Below are positions 25,403 through 34,163 of a stretch of DNA of 64,000 nucleotides, one piece after another. The notes below the pieces were generated by a model. It saw only the letters and a list, made by a program, of their open reading frames with translations. It was not told where the DNA came from and did not search any database. The stretch comes from JAWPMV01 sp038527215 (lineage in GTDB: Bacteria > Bacteroidota > Bacteroidia > J057). Location: positions 1-64,000 of the forward strand of contig JBCBGC010000008.1 of assembly GCA_038527215.1 (NCBI GenBank). Direction: 5' to 3'. Each line of letters opens with the position of its first letter. Position 1 is the stretch's first letter. The position numbers and the translations under genes are program-made.

Positions 25403-26956
25403 ATGGAAGCTATTACTCAATTTTTCGCCGCCATCCCGTGGTGGGGCTATGTCCTGATAGTCCTTTTGGCCATCGCCATCCGGGACGTTTTTTTCAATAA
25501 GAATCATACCATTCAGCATAATTTCCCCATCGTAGGGCACATTCGGTATATGCTGGAAGGTATTGGCCCCGAACTCCGTCAGTACATTGTTGCCAATAAC
25601 CGGGAAGAACTTCCTTTTAACCGCATCGAAAGATCCTGGATTTACGCCTCCTCCAAAAGTCAAAACAACTATCAGGGTTTTGGGACAGACCAGGACATTT
25701 ATGCGCCGGGGCATATTTTTATCCGCCCTGCCATGCTTTCTTATAAAGTCCCTGCTGGCCATCCCAATGATGGAGATAAGAGTTTTTTACCCTGTGCCAA
25801 AGTGATGGGGGAATTTCATGGACGAAAACGCCCTTATCGCCCTGCTTCCGTTTTCAATGTCTCGGCCATGAGTTTTGGGTCGCTTTCTCAGGCTGCGATT
25901 ACGGCTTTAAATGAAGGCTCAAAAAAGGCAAACTGCTATCATAATACAGGAGAAGGAGGGCTGTCTCCTTACCATCAACGTGGGGCGGATGTAGTCTTCC
26001 ATTTTGGGACGGGTTATTTTGGGGTGCGCGACGAAGGGGGAAATTTTGATTTGGGTAAAATGGTTGACTTGGTCAACGCCAACCCCTACGTCCGAGCCAT
26101 AGAAGTCAAATTATCTCAAGGCGCCAAACCTGGCAAGGGTGGGGTATTACCCGCCAAAAAAATTACTGCGGAAATAGCCGGGATTCGAGGGGTGCCCCGG
26201 GGCAAGGATGTGCTTTCACCCGCCAGCCATACGGCTTTTTCCAGTGTGGCGGAAATGGTGCAGTTTATCGAGAAAATAGCTACGGCTACCGGCCTGCCTA
26301 CCGGCATCAAGTCTGCCGTAGGTAAAATGGGCCTTTGGGAAGAGTTGGCCAGCATCATGGAAAGGGAAAAGATCGGGCCGGACTTTATCACCATCGATGG
26401 AGGGGAAGGAGGAACCGGCGCTGCCCCGCCAGCTTTTGCTGCCCATGTCTCTCTACCTTGGGTCTATGCCTTTAGCAGTGTGTATAAAATCTTCGCTGAG
26501 CGGGGCCTGGCCGACCGGATTGTGTTCAAGGCCTCCGGAAAGCTAGGTATGCCTGCGCGGGCGATGTTGGCCTTTTCTATGGGCGCTGATGTGATCAATG
26601 TAGCCCGGGAAGCCATGCTTTCTATTGGATGTATCCAGGCCCAGCTTTGTCAGTCCAATCACTGTCCTACTGGCATCGCCACCCAAAGTCGATGGCTGCA
26701 GGCAGGGATTAATACCACGGTTAAATCCGAACGTTTTTACCAATATGTAAAAACCCTCCGCAAAGAGGTTCTGGAAATCACTCACGCTGCTGGATATGAG
26801 CATCCAGCCCAGCTCAATATGTTGGACATAGATATGGGGATGGGCGACAACCACTATACCAAGTCGCTGCGGGACACCTTTGGGTATACCAAAGTTCCCG
26901 TGCCTTTTGAAGGCATGCAGCATCTGAAGGATTGTCCCTATCTAGGCGGGAAGTAA
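25403..26956 (+). CDS. FMN-binding glutamate synthase family protein with N-terminal membrane anchor
   Basis: 517 aa. A hydrophobic segment (about 12-30) precedes the FMN barrel of the glutamate synthase large subunit (GltB/GltS domain 2). Seen: VFNVSAMSFGSLSQAAITALNEG, GGLSPYHQRGADVVFHFGTGYFG, VKLSQGAKPGKGG, the FMN region FITIDGGEGGTGAAP, and the cysteine cluster C-x5-C-x4-C in GCIQAQLCQSNHCPTG that in GltS binds a 3Fe-4S centre. It lacks the glutaminase domain, so it is not a full glutamate synthase. Stand-alone members are common in Bacteroidota and their reaction is unproved. TTTG (25367-25370), N21, TAGATTAG (25392-25399) directly precedes ATG 25403 and may be its promoter. Confidence 0.9.
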   Translation: MEAITQFFAAIPWWGYVLIVLLAIAIRDVFFNKNHTIQHNFPIVGHIRYMLEGIGPELRQYIVANNREELPFNRIERSWIYASSKSQNNYQGFGTDQDIYAPGHIFIRPAMLSYKVPAGHPNDGDKSFLPCAKVMGEFHGRKRPYRPASVFNVSAMSFGSLSQAAITALNEGSKKANCYHNTGEGGLSPYHQRGADVVFHFGTGYFGVRDEGGNFDLGKMVDLVNANPYVRAIEVKLSQGAKPGKGGVLPAKKITAEIAGIRGVPRGKDVLSPASHTAFSSVAEMVQFIEKIATATGLPTGIKSAVGKMGLWEELASIMEREKIGPDFITIDGGEGGTGAAPPAFAAHVSLPWVYAFSSVYKIFAERGLADRIVFKASGKLGMPARAMLAFSMGADVINVAREAMLSIGCIQAQLCQSNHCPTGIATQSRWLQAGINTTVKSERFYQYVKTLRKEVLEITHAAGYEHPAQLNMLDIDMGMGDNHYTKSLRDTFGYTKVPVPFEGMQHLKDCPYLGGK

Positions 26957-27104
26957 GCAAAAAAACAGGCTTTTGGTCCTTCTGACAACAAGTGGACTTC
27001 AAGTGTCGTATTTAGGACTATAACAATGGCTTTTGGCCAGTAGATTGAGTTACTTTGTTAGGGTTTGCTAAGGTGTGGCAAACCGAGTAAATAATCCCTC
27101 AGAT

Positions 27105-27764
27105 ATGAAATTTTTTATAGATACAGCGAATCTCGAAGACATTCAGGAAGCCGCAGCCATGGGAATCCTGGATGGTGTTACGACGAATCCCTCTTTGATG
27201 GCAAAAGTAGGGGTTTCAGATGTCAAAGCGCACTATCTCAAAATCTGCGAAATGGTAGACGGAGATGTAAGTGCCGAAGTTATTTCTACCGATTATGAAG
27301 GAATCGTGAAAGAAGGACGGGAGTTGGCGCAAATCCATCCGAATATCACGGTAAAGATTCCCATGATCAAGGAAGGAGTCAAAGCGATCAAAACCTTGTC
27401 CTCTGAAGGAATCAAAATCAATACGACCTTGATTTTTACGCCTATTCAGGCATTGGTGGCAGCTAAGGCGGGTGCCAAGTATGTGAGCCCTTTCATTGGC
27501 CGTCTGGACGATATTGGGCATGAAGGCATGGATTTGATCGTAGAGATTCGGGAGGTGTTTGATAATTACGGGATCGACACCATGATTCTGGCCGCGAGTA
27601 TCCGGCACAATCAGCATCTGCGTGCCTGCGCCCTGGCCGGAGCAGATGTAGGAACGATGCCTTTCTCCGTGATTGACGGCATGATCAAGCATCCCCTGAC
27701 AGACAAAGGGCTGGCTAAGTTCCTCGAGGACGCGAAGAAGACCCAGGCCCTGGCCAACGGATAG
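27105..27764 (+). CDS. Transaldolase of the small (TalC/Fsa-like) type
   Basis: 219 aa from ATG 27105; a GTG at 27075 is in frame but gives a non-family extension. The sequence follows the short transaldolase family: MKFFIDTANLEDI, GVTTNPSLMAK, NITVKIPM, NTTLIFTPIQALVAAKAGAKYVSPFIGR with the Schiff-base lysine in the GAKYVSP region, and ILAASIRHNQHL. The enzyme transfers dihydroxyacetone units in the pentose phosphate pathway, or is a fructose-6-phosphate aldolase. The Q/R at the residues separating the two activities was not judged. A TTTG (27032-27035) and TACTTTG (27051-27057) upstream may be the promoter. A 22-bp inverted repeat follows the stop. Confidence 0.93.
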   Translation: MKFFIDTANLEDIQEAAAMGILDGVTTNPSLMAKVGVSDVKAHYLKICEMVDGDVSAEVISTDYEGIVKEGRELAQIHPNITVKIPMIKEGVKAIKTLSSEGIKINTTLIFTPIQALVAAKAGAKYVSPFIGRLDDIGHEGMDLIVEIREVFDNYGIDTMILAASIRHNQHLRACALAGADVGTMPFSVIDGMIKHPLTDKGLAKFLEDAKKTQALANG

Positions 27765-27783
27765 TGACCTTCGGTCAAAGACA

Positions 27784-27828
27784 GCATAAACAAACAGGCC
27801 GGGCATTGCCCGGCCTGTTTGTTTATGC
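27784..27828. terminator. 22-bp perfect inverted repeat, bidirectional terminator
   Basis: 27784-27805 and 27807-27828 are exact reverse complements (22 bp, one centre base) with the core CAGGCCGGGCA/TGCCCGGCCTG and flanking A-rich/T-rich arms. It lies 19 bp after the transaldolase stop and would terminate transcription from either side; the T-rich arm gives the U-tract for the plus strand. Confidence 0.85.
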
Positions 27829-27844
27829 CTAATGTTCCGATAGC

Positions 27845-28515
27845 ATCAGCGGACCGCGATGGCATCGGTAGCAGCGGATTGCATCCGCTGGGAGGGGCTC
27901 AGCTTCGCTGAGGAGGTGTTGCAGCGTCCGCTGAGAGATTTTCCGCAGCTGCAAGCTGCGGCTACGGTGTCCACCATGAGATTCTGATGGTATCGGTAGC
28001 AGCGGATTGCATCCGCTGGGAGGGGCTCAGCGTCGCTGAAGAAGACTGTTGCAGCTCCGCTGGGTAGGTTGTCCGCAGCTGCAAGCAGCGGCATAGGGTT
28101 TTACCGGCAGGAAGCCAGTGTTACGGTGTCCACCATGATTCGTCGATGGCATCGGTAGCAGCGGATTGCATCCGCTGGGAGGGACTCAGCTTCGCTGAGT
28201 AGGTGTTGCAGCTTCGCTGAGAGATTTTCCGCAGCTTCAAGCTGCGGCATAGGGTTTTACCGGCAGGAAGCCAGTGTTACGGAGTCCACCATGATTCATC
28301 GATGGCATCGGTAGCAGCGGATTGCATCCGCTGGGAGGGTCTCAGCGTCCGCTGAGGAGGTGTTGCAGCTTCGCTGGGAGATTTTCCGCAGCTTCAAGCT
28401 GCGGCTACGGTGTCCACCAAGAGGTTCTGATGGTATCGGTAGCAGCGGATTGCTTCCGCTGGGATGGGCTCAGCGTCCGCTGAAAAAGGCTGTCGCAGCT
28501 GCAAGCTGCGCCTAC
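27845..28515. repeat. REP-like array 2 (five units of 128-160 bp) next to the RAYT gene
   Basis: The hairpin GCAGCGGAT-TGC-ATCCGCTG starts at 27871, 27999, 28159, 28314 and (with one change) 28442. Between copies come TCAGC-ttc/gtc-GCTGA hairpins, CCGCAGCT-GCA-AGCTGCGG (two copies read CCGCAGCTTCAAGCTGCGG), and ACCGGCAGGAAGCCAGTGTTACGG segments. So the array is built from the same hairpin kinds as arrays 1, 3 and 4, but in different order and with the GCAGCGGAT hairpin dominant. Spacer text such as TGTCCACCATGA and GATGGCATCGGTA is shared among units. It ends 75 bp before a REP-associated tyrosine transposase. Confidence 0.88.
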
Positions 28516-28589
28516 AATTAGCATAGAAAGGTAAACCATGCTATTTTAATCATCATTTCGCGTAGAGATCAAGCCCTAATAAATATGTT

Positions 28590-29132
28590 ATGGCTAATCC
28601 TAAGCGCTTCTCCCGCAGTAAAATTAGGCTTCAAGGATACGATTACAGTGCCCATGGTTATTATTTCATTACCATTTGCACAGCAAAGCGGTCCCATTTC
28701 TTTGGCTGGGTCAAACAAGGAAAAATGACGCTTTCAGAAATGGGATACATTGCGCAGGAAGAATGGCTAAAAACTCCCTTAATCCGACCTGATTCAAACA
28801 TTTCTTTGGATGCATACTGCGTCATGCCTAATCATTTCCATGGGATCATTTGTTTTGGGACTCCCTGTCTGTCTGATGCCTATGGGAGGTTTCCCCGTAC
28901 CGATGGACCCAATGCACGGTTTGGCCCTCAACGAAAATCTTTAGGTAGCCTTATTCGAGGGTATAAAGGAGCTGTTTCGAGCAGAATCTGGAAGAATGGC
29001 CGGAAAGATTTCGCATGGCAGCCCCGATTTCACGATAGGATTGTCAGGGATATGGAGGAGTTGTACAGGATCAGATTGTATATCCAAAATAATCCCGCTA
29101 GGTGGGCTGAGGATGAATTCTATGGTGAATAG
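28590..29132 (+). CDS. REP-associated tyrosine transposase (RAYT, Y1/HUH, IS200-like)
   Basis: 180 aa. Y1 single-strand transposase fold: FSRSKIRLQGYDYSAHGYYFITICTAKR at the N-terminus, the HUH motif in MPNHFHGII (His-x-His), LGSLIRGYKGAVSSRI, WQPRFHDRIVRD, and the catalytic Tyr region RLYIQNNPARW. RAYT proteins cut and rejoin REP hairpins and are encoded by single genes flanked by them. This gene lies beside array 2, whose hairpins have 3-nt loops and 8-bp stems as expected for REP targets. No IS200-type TnpB follows. The gene appears intact. Upstream and downstream genes are unrelated. Confidence 0.9.
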   Translation: MANPKRFSRSKIRLQGYDYSAHGYYFITICTAKRSHFFGWVKQGKMTLSEMGYIAQEEWLKTPLIRPDSNISLDAYCVMPNHFHGIICFGTPCLSDAYGRFPRTDGPNARFGPQRKSLGSLIRGYKGAVSSRIWKNGRKDFAWQPRFHDRIVRDMEELYRIRLYIQNNPARWAEDEFYGE

Positions 29133-29683
29133 ACTTTCCTTTTCTTAATTAGCTGTGGCCTGTAGATATATATACACTTCCCCCCAAAAAAATAGAGGGA
29201 GAGGCACGTATGCTTCTCTCCCTCATCAGGCGGCTAAATTAAGGAGAACTCAGATGCCTTCGACAAGCAAAGGCAAATGATCCTTAGTGGACCAGGTCCA
29301 ATAAATCTTTATGTTGAGCTTCTGTGGTCAGCCAGACAAGAGAAGCTGTAGAGATATCATTGGGTACAGAAGAAGCTCCTGTAGATAAGTATCAAAGAGA
29401 AAACGTCTCCTGTGATTCTTTATTTTATTTTTTCACAGAATGTATCTTACCAGAACCTGAATTTGTCCAAAGGCGAAATGGAAAATCCCTGTGATGGCTG
29501 TCCAAATACAAATGAAAAATAGCGTATGTTTTATTTGATTAATGCGCTGTATGTGAATGTTTTAGGGGCTTTTATTGGAAGTTTTTTCACCAGATTAAGC
29601 GGGAAAATCCGAAAAAAAATCCCATTTTCCCCAGCTTTTGACCCGGCAAAATCATACTTTTAGGCCGGTAAAAGGTAGTCAAC
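29133..29683. other. 551-bp gap without a convincing gene
   Basis: AT-rich sequence following the RAYT gene. It contains an inverted repeat GAGGGAGAG (29195-29203) / CTCTCCCTC (29216-29224) that could terminate the RAYT transcript. On the minus strand a short open piece (about 29300-29400) reads with protein-like composition (DISTASLVWLTTEAQHKDL) but has no start codon; it may be a decayed gene end. Nothing else is supported. Confidence 0.4.
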
Positions 29684-30457
29684 ATGAATGCAATACTGAA
29701 TTCGGTTTACGTACTCTATGCCGTGGTTGTCTTTGTGATACCCATGCCCTTTATCCTGGCTTTCTTTGTGCTTACCTCCTGGATGCCAGATGGGCCCAGG
29801 CTGAGACTGGCTTACCGGGCCAACTGGTATTGGATAAAGTCCTGGCAGATTTTAGTAGGCATGACTTTTCATGTCAGCGGGCACAGCCGCATTGACCCCA
29901 ACCAATCCTACGTGTTTGTAGGGAACCACACCAATATGTTGGATGTCCTCATCGCAGGCTCTAACATTATGCACCCCCTTAAGTCTCTGGTCAAAAAGGA
30001 GATTGTTACCATTCCTATCCTGGGCCAACTCATTCAGCTGATCTCTATTCCGGTAGATCGCTCTTCTAAAGAAAGCCGCCAAAAGAGTCTGCAATTGATG
30101 GTGAGAAATCTGCATGACGGGATTTCTATTCTGGTGTTTCCTGAAGGTACACGAAACCGTACCGATCAGGTCTTAAAGCGCTTTTATCCAGGAGCTTTTG
30201 CTACTGCGATTAAGGCTCAGGTGCCGATCATGCCTTTTGTTATCTATAACCACCGACATCTGCAACCTATCGATACCTATCGGCTATATCCGGGAGAAGC
30301 ACACCTTGTCATGCTGGACCCTATTCCCACCGAAGGGATGACCGAGGCGGATATTCCTGTTCTGAGTCAGCGGGTCTACCAACTTCTGGAAGAAAAACTT
30401 CTGGCCTGGGACGAAACCCTCAATCCCCTGGCCAGGGAGTTTCACGCACGGGCCTGA
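29684..30457 (+). CDS. plsC: 1-acyl-sn-glycerol-3-phosphate acyltransferase
   Basis: 257 aa with an N-terminal membrane helix (about 8-30). PlsC/LPAAT motifs: NHTNMLD (H-x4-D catalytic dyad), the FPEGTRNR block III, and block II/IV residues in SLVKKEIVTIPILGQ and PIMPFVIYN. The enzyme acylates lysophosphatidic acid to phosphatidic acid at the inner membrane. The start at 29684 gives a normal family length. It is isolated, with gaps on both sides, so it likely has its own promoter; none was clear. Confidence 0.95.
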   Translation: MNAILNSVYVLYAVVVFVIPMPFILAFFVLTSWMPDGPRLRLAYRANWYWIKSWQILVGMTFHVSGHSRIDPNQSYVFVGNHTNMLDVLIAGSNIMHPLKSLVKKEIVTIPILGQLIQLISIPVDRSSKESRQKSLQLMVRNLHDGISILVFPEGTRNRTDQVLKRFYPGAFATAIKAQVPIMPFVIYNHRHLQPIDTYRLYPGEAHLVMLDPIPTEGMTEADIPVLSQRVYQLLEEKLLAWDETLNPLAREFHARA

Positions 30458-30751
30458 TTCCGTCCTCTTTTCTCAATCTTTCATTTAGGCGAACCTTTTT
30501 TTTAGCCCTCCGTAAAGCTAGTTATGCTAAGATTTCAGGAATCTTTGATGAAAATTTTACCTAATACTAAAACTCCTGCTGAAATTATTAGCAATTCCTT
30601 CCCCCTCGTTTCTCCTTTTGTCATACCCAAATTTTATCTATTCGCGTAATCCTCAGGTGAAAAGACGAAATCCAGATGCCATTAAGCCCGATGCTGCCCT
30701 GGCAGGTGCTTAATCATCCTCTTGCTCATTTTTTCCCACTAAACCATCAGT

Positions 30752-31729
30752 ATGGGTCTGATAAAACGCGCTATTAGAGATCGCTATCTTACGATCAACA
30801 AAAAAAGGCGAACCATTACCTACCTGCCTCAGGGCAAAGAACGCAACCTCGACTTTCCAGAAGAAAGAGTACAGGCCGAAACCTACTGCGACCTGATTTA
30901 TCGCTATGGCTATCCGCCAGAAAAGCTACGGGTCTGTGAGAAGGTGAAAATTGGCTCTTCTACCCGGGAGGCGGATATTATTATCTATCGGGACAGTCAG
31001 GCCAAGGACCCGGCTATCATCGTAGAGTGCAAAAAGCGCCGCATTTCCGAAAAACATTTTGAAGGAGCCATTGACCAGGGCTTTTCTTATGCCGCGGCTA
31101 CCCGTGCAGAATACGTATGGGCGACCAGTGGAGATCGTTCCGCCGCTTTTGAGGTGCTGCCTAATTCTATCCATGAGCGGGCACGTAACCGTATCCGACG
31201 GATTCCTCGTCATGACGAGTTGGTCAAAGCAGGCAAAGGCCTGAAGAAAATCGGTAGGAGGATTTTTCACCCAGAGATCACCCATGATACCTTGCTCTAT
31301 GGGGTAGTGCTGGTCCTGGCGACCCTGGTCCTGAGCAAGGCTTCAGTAGAGTTTTTTCCGCAGATCCAGCGCTACGGACAACCCCTTTGGGATAAGGTCG
31401 GCCTCAACTTACTTTGGATTTTCAACACCATCGCCGCTTTGGCCACCCTGTTGAGTTTTTCCTTTGGCTTGATTTTCATGCGTTCTCACAGTCTGTTTGG
31501 GAATTCTGCGGCGAAGCGAAAAGCCGTCCGCCTGATCATTGCCCTGATTCTCTTCATTCCGGTCTGGTATGTGGGAACCTCTATGCAAAACCCTGACTGG
31601 TGGAACGTGGAGGCATTCCTCAAGCGAAAGTACCCTATCGTGGTTTTCCTGTGGCCCTATGCTATCTCATTGCCTTTCCAAATGGCTGCGATTTATGGCT
31701 TGATGGCCTTGATGCGCCGCCTGGATTAA
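30752..31729 (+). CDS. Membrane-anchored protein with type I restriction HsdR N-terminal (HSDR_N) nuclease-like domain
   Basis: 325 aa. The first 145 residues are the HSDR_N/PD-(D/E)XK domain: YCDLIYRYGYPPEKLRVCEKVKIGSS, READIIIY with the metal Asp, then IVECKKR giving E-x-K, and FSYAAATRAEYVWATSGD. The rest contains three to four membrane helices (about 180-200, 220-245, 252-275, 295-320). So a nuclease-like domain is tethered to the inner membrane with no helicase. It is not linked to hsdM/hsdS genes. Role unknown; candidates are DNA uptake control or defence. The 294-bp gap upstream holds nothing recognisable. A glycosyltransferase follows 91 bp downstream. Confidence 0.75.
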   Translation: MGLIKRAIRDRYLTINKKRRTITYLPQGKERNLDFPEERVQAETYCDLIYRYGYPPEKLRVCEKVKIGSSTREADIIIYRDSQAKDPAIIVECKKRRISEKHFEGAIDQGFSYAAATRAEYVWATSGDRSAAFEVLPNSIHERARNRIRRIPRHDELVKAGKGLKKIGRRIFHPEITHDTLLYGVVLVLATLVLSKASVEFFPQIQRYGQPLWDKVGLNLLWIFNTIAALATLLSFSFGLIFMRSHSLFGNSAAKRKAVRLIIALILFIPVWYVGTSMQNPDWWNVEAFLKRKYPIVVFLWPYAISLPFQMAAIYGLMALMRRLD

Positions 31730-31819
31730 TCCCTCCCTGACCGGAGATTAAGCGCGCATCTTTGCGGACCATTCCTACACAATTGGGTACCTTTACCCCA
31801 CTTTGTGCCGGAAGGTTCT

Positions 31820-33481
31820 ATGATGAAGTCGCTTGAAAGCCGATATCCGTTGATCCTCCTGATCCTGGGAGCGGTGTTTTACCTGCCTTTTTTGGGACAG
31901 GCCCATTTATTTGACTGGGATGAAATCAACTTTGCCGAAGCCGCCCGAGAGATGTTGGTGCTGGATGAGTACCTACGGGTTTATATCAACTATGAGCCTT
32001 TCTGGGAAAAACCGCCGCTTTTTCTCTGGATGCAGGCCCTCTCTATGGGCATGCTGGGCATCGGAGAATATGCCGCTCGTCTCCCCAATGCCGTTTGTGG
32101 GATACTGAGCCTGCTGATCCTGTACCGCATCGGCAAAACCCTTTATACCCCGCGATTCGGCTTTATCTGGGCGCTCAGTTATTTCGGTTGTGTGCTGCCT
32201 TTTGTCTACTTCAAGTCCGGCATCATTGACCCTTTTTTCAACTTATTCATCTTCACCGGGCTGTACTATTTTGTGCTGGGGTATTGGAAAAAAGGGGCCA
32301 GCCCGGATTTGTCTCTTCCCTGGAGTAAATGGGCCTACTTTGCCCTGGGCGGGGCCCTCATCGGCCTGGGCATTCTGACCAAAGGACCCGTCGCTTATTT
32401 GATTGCCGGATTGTGCATGGCCGTGTATTGGATCAAGGGCCGCTTCCGCTTTTACGTGAATGTGCCTGAATTCCTGCTTTTTTCGGTAGCCGCTTTATTG
32501 GTAACGGCTCTATGGTTTGGCATCGAGACCTTGCGAAACGGCCCCTGGTTGGTGGAAGAATTTGTTACCTATCAAATTCGATTGTTTAGCACGGGAGATG
32601 CGGGGCATAAAGGCTTTCCCGGCTATCATTTTGTGGTGCTGCTGATTGGCTGCTTCCCCGCTTCGCTTTTTGCTATCCGAGCCATGCGGAAATTTCCCTC
32701 CGCAGCGCAGCCGCATCAGGCTGATTTCCGGAGCTGGATGCTCATCCTATTTTGGGTAGTCCTGATCCTTTTTTCCATCGTACAAACCCAAATTCTCCAC
32801 TATTCTTCCCTTTGCTATTTTCCCCTCACCTTCCTGGCAGCCTTGACCATAGATCAGTGTTTGGCGCAAAGGCTTTCCTTGCCACGATGGTTGTTAGTGG
32901 GGCTAGGCGTAATCGGGGGATTGTTCATTGTCGCTACCCTTGCCTTACCCTGGCTGGGCCAAAACATAGAGACCATCAAGCCTCTCTTTGCGGCTGATCC
33001 CTTTGCCAGCGCCAACCTCGAAGCAGAGGTAACCTGGCATTGGTGGCATAGCATACCAGGCTGGGTATTGTTGTCAGCGATGGGAGGGTTCTTTTTTCTG
33101 AAAAAAAGCCAGGTTTCGCTCAAGCCATTTTACCTGCTCTGGGGCGGCACCGCCTTGTTTGTCCTGCTCACCCTCACCCTCAACATCCCGAACATAGAAG
33201 CCTATTCTCAGCGGGCCGCGGTCGAATTCTATGAAGGAAAACAGCAAGAAGATTGCTATATCGTACCCGTAGGCTTTAAATCCTATGCCCACCTTTTCTA
33301 TGCCCGCAAGCGTCCTGTGACAGATGAAAGAGCCTTTGACACCCAGTGGCTCTTGAACGGGGAGGTAGATAAGCCCGTCTACGTGGTATGCAAAATTCAC
33401 AAGGCTGAGAATCTGGAAGCCTGGCCCCAACTGGACAAGCTGTATGAAAAAAATGGCTTCCTCTTTTTTCAGCGGAAATGA
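31820..33481 (+). CDS. PMT/ArnT-family membrane glycosyltransferase
   Basis: 553 aa from ATG 31820 (GTG 31805 and ATG 31823 are close alternatives). It has about 11-12 membrane helices. The first periplasmic loop has DWDEINFAEAAREM, with the catalytic acidic residue as in GT-C enzymes (GT39/GT83), followed by EKPPLFLWMQAL. GT-C enzymes transfer a sugar from a polyprenyl-phosphate donor to lipid A, protein or another acceptor in the periplasm. The C-terminal 150 residues form a soluble periplasmic domain. The acceptor cannot be predicted. It is the last gene before the repeat block. Confidence 0.9.
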   Translation: MMKSLESRYPLILLILGAVFYLPFLGQAHLFDWDEINFAEAAREMLVLDEYLRVYINYEPFWEKPPLFLWMQALSMGMLGIGEYAARLPNAVCGILSLLILYRIGKTLYTPRFGFIWALSYFGCVLPFVYFKSGIIDPFFNLFIFTGLYYFVLGYWKKGASPDLSLPWSKWAYFALGGALIGLGILTKGPVAYLIAGLCMAVYWIKGRFRFYVNVPEFLLFSVAALLVTALWFGIETLRNGPWLVEEFVTYQIRLFSTGDAGHKGFPGYHFVVLLIGCFPASLFAIRAMRKFPSAAQPHQADFRSWMLILFWVVLILFSIVQTQILHYSSLCYFPLTFLAALTIDQCLAQRLSLPRWLLVGLGVIGGLFIVATLALPWLGQNIETIKPLFAADPFASANLEAEVTWHWWHSIPGWVLLSAMGGFFFLKKSQVSLKPFYLLWGGTALFVLLTLTLNIPNIEAYSQRAAVEFYEGKQQEDCYIVPVGFKSYAHLFYARKRPVTDERAFDTQWLLNGEVDKPVYVVCKIHKAENLEAWPQLDKLYEKNGFLFFQRK

Positions 33482-33527
33482 TTTGATCAGTCCTGCCTTG
33501 CAAACTTGGCTGGCGCCCTGTGCTACT

Positions 33528-34130
33528 CGTAACACTGGCTTCCAGCCGGTAAAACCCTCCGCCGTAGCTGCAAGCTGCGGCTACGCCCGCTGGGAATCCC
33601 GCACCATTGGTTGGCATCACCCTGGCAAGCCTGCCGCACCTGCAAGCACCACCCTGGCAAACACACCACACTTGCAAACATGCCGTAACACTGTCTTCCA
33701 GCCGGTAAAACCCTCTGCCGCAGCTGCAAGCTGCGGCTACGCCCGCTGGGAATCCCCACACCATTGGTTGACACCGCCCTGGCAAGCCTGCCGCACCAGC
33801 AAGCATCACCCTGGCAAACACACCACACTTGCAAACATGCCGTAACACTGGCTTCCAGCCGGTAAAACCCTCTGCCGCAGCTGCAAGCTGCGGCTACGCC
33901 CGCTGGGAATCCCGCACCATTGGTTGGCACCACCCTGGCAAGCCTGCCGCACCTGCAAGCACCACCCTGGCAAGCCTGCCGCACCTGCAAGCACCACCCT
34001 GGCAAACACACCACACTGGCAAACATGCCGTAACACTGGCTTCCAGCCGGTAAAACCCTCCGCCGCAGCTTACAGCTGCGGCTACGTTCCTTGGGAGACC
34101 CAACCAGCTTTGGCTTCCAGCCAGTGAAAG
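33528..34130. repeat. REP-like array 3 (four units of about 156-188 bp)
   Basis: Units start with CGTAACACTG(G/T)CTTCCAGCCGGT at 33528, 33684, 33841 and 34029 (spacing 156, 157 and 188). Each continues through CCGCAGCTGCAAGCTGCGG and CGCTGGGAATCCC, then a link rich in CACCCTGGCAA and GCCTGCCGCACCTGCAAG. The third unit has an extra tandem 32-bp duplication (33928-33959 and 33960-33991), which accounts for its longer spacing. Open frames across it are by-products of the repeat. Confidence 0.88.
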
Positions 34131-34163
34131 TTCCTGATACACTAATGATTTTTTTGCTGCCTT

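Noticed and set aside
29638..29895. 85-aa plus-strand frame overlapping plsC
   Set aside because: It is the other frame of the acyltransferase start; the plsC frame carries the HX4D motif.
33276..34142. Several long frames in array 3 (minus and plus strand)
   Set aside because: They track the repeat units and overlap the end of a clear glycosyltransferase gene.
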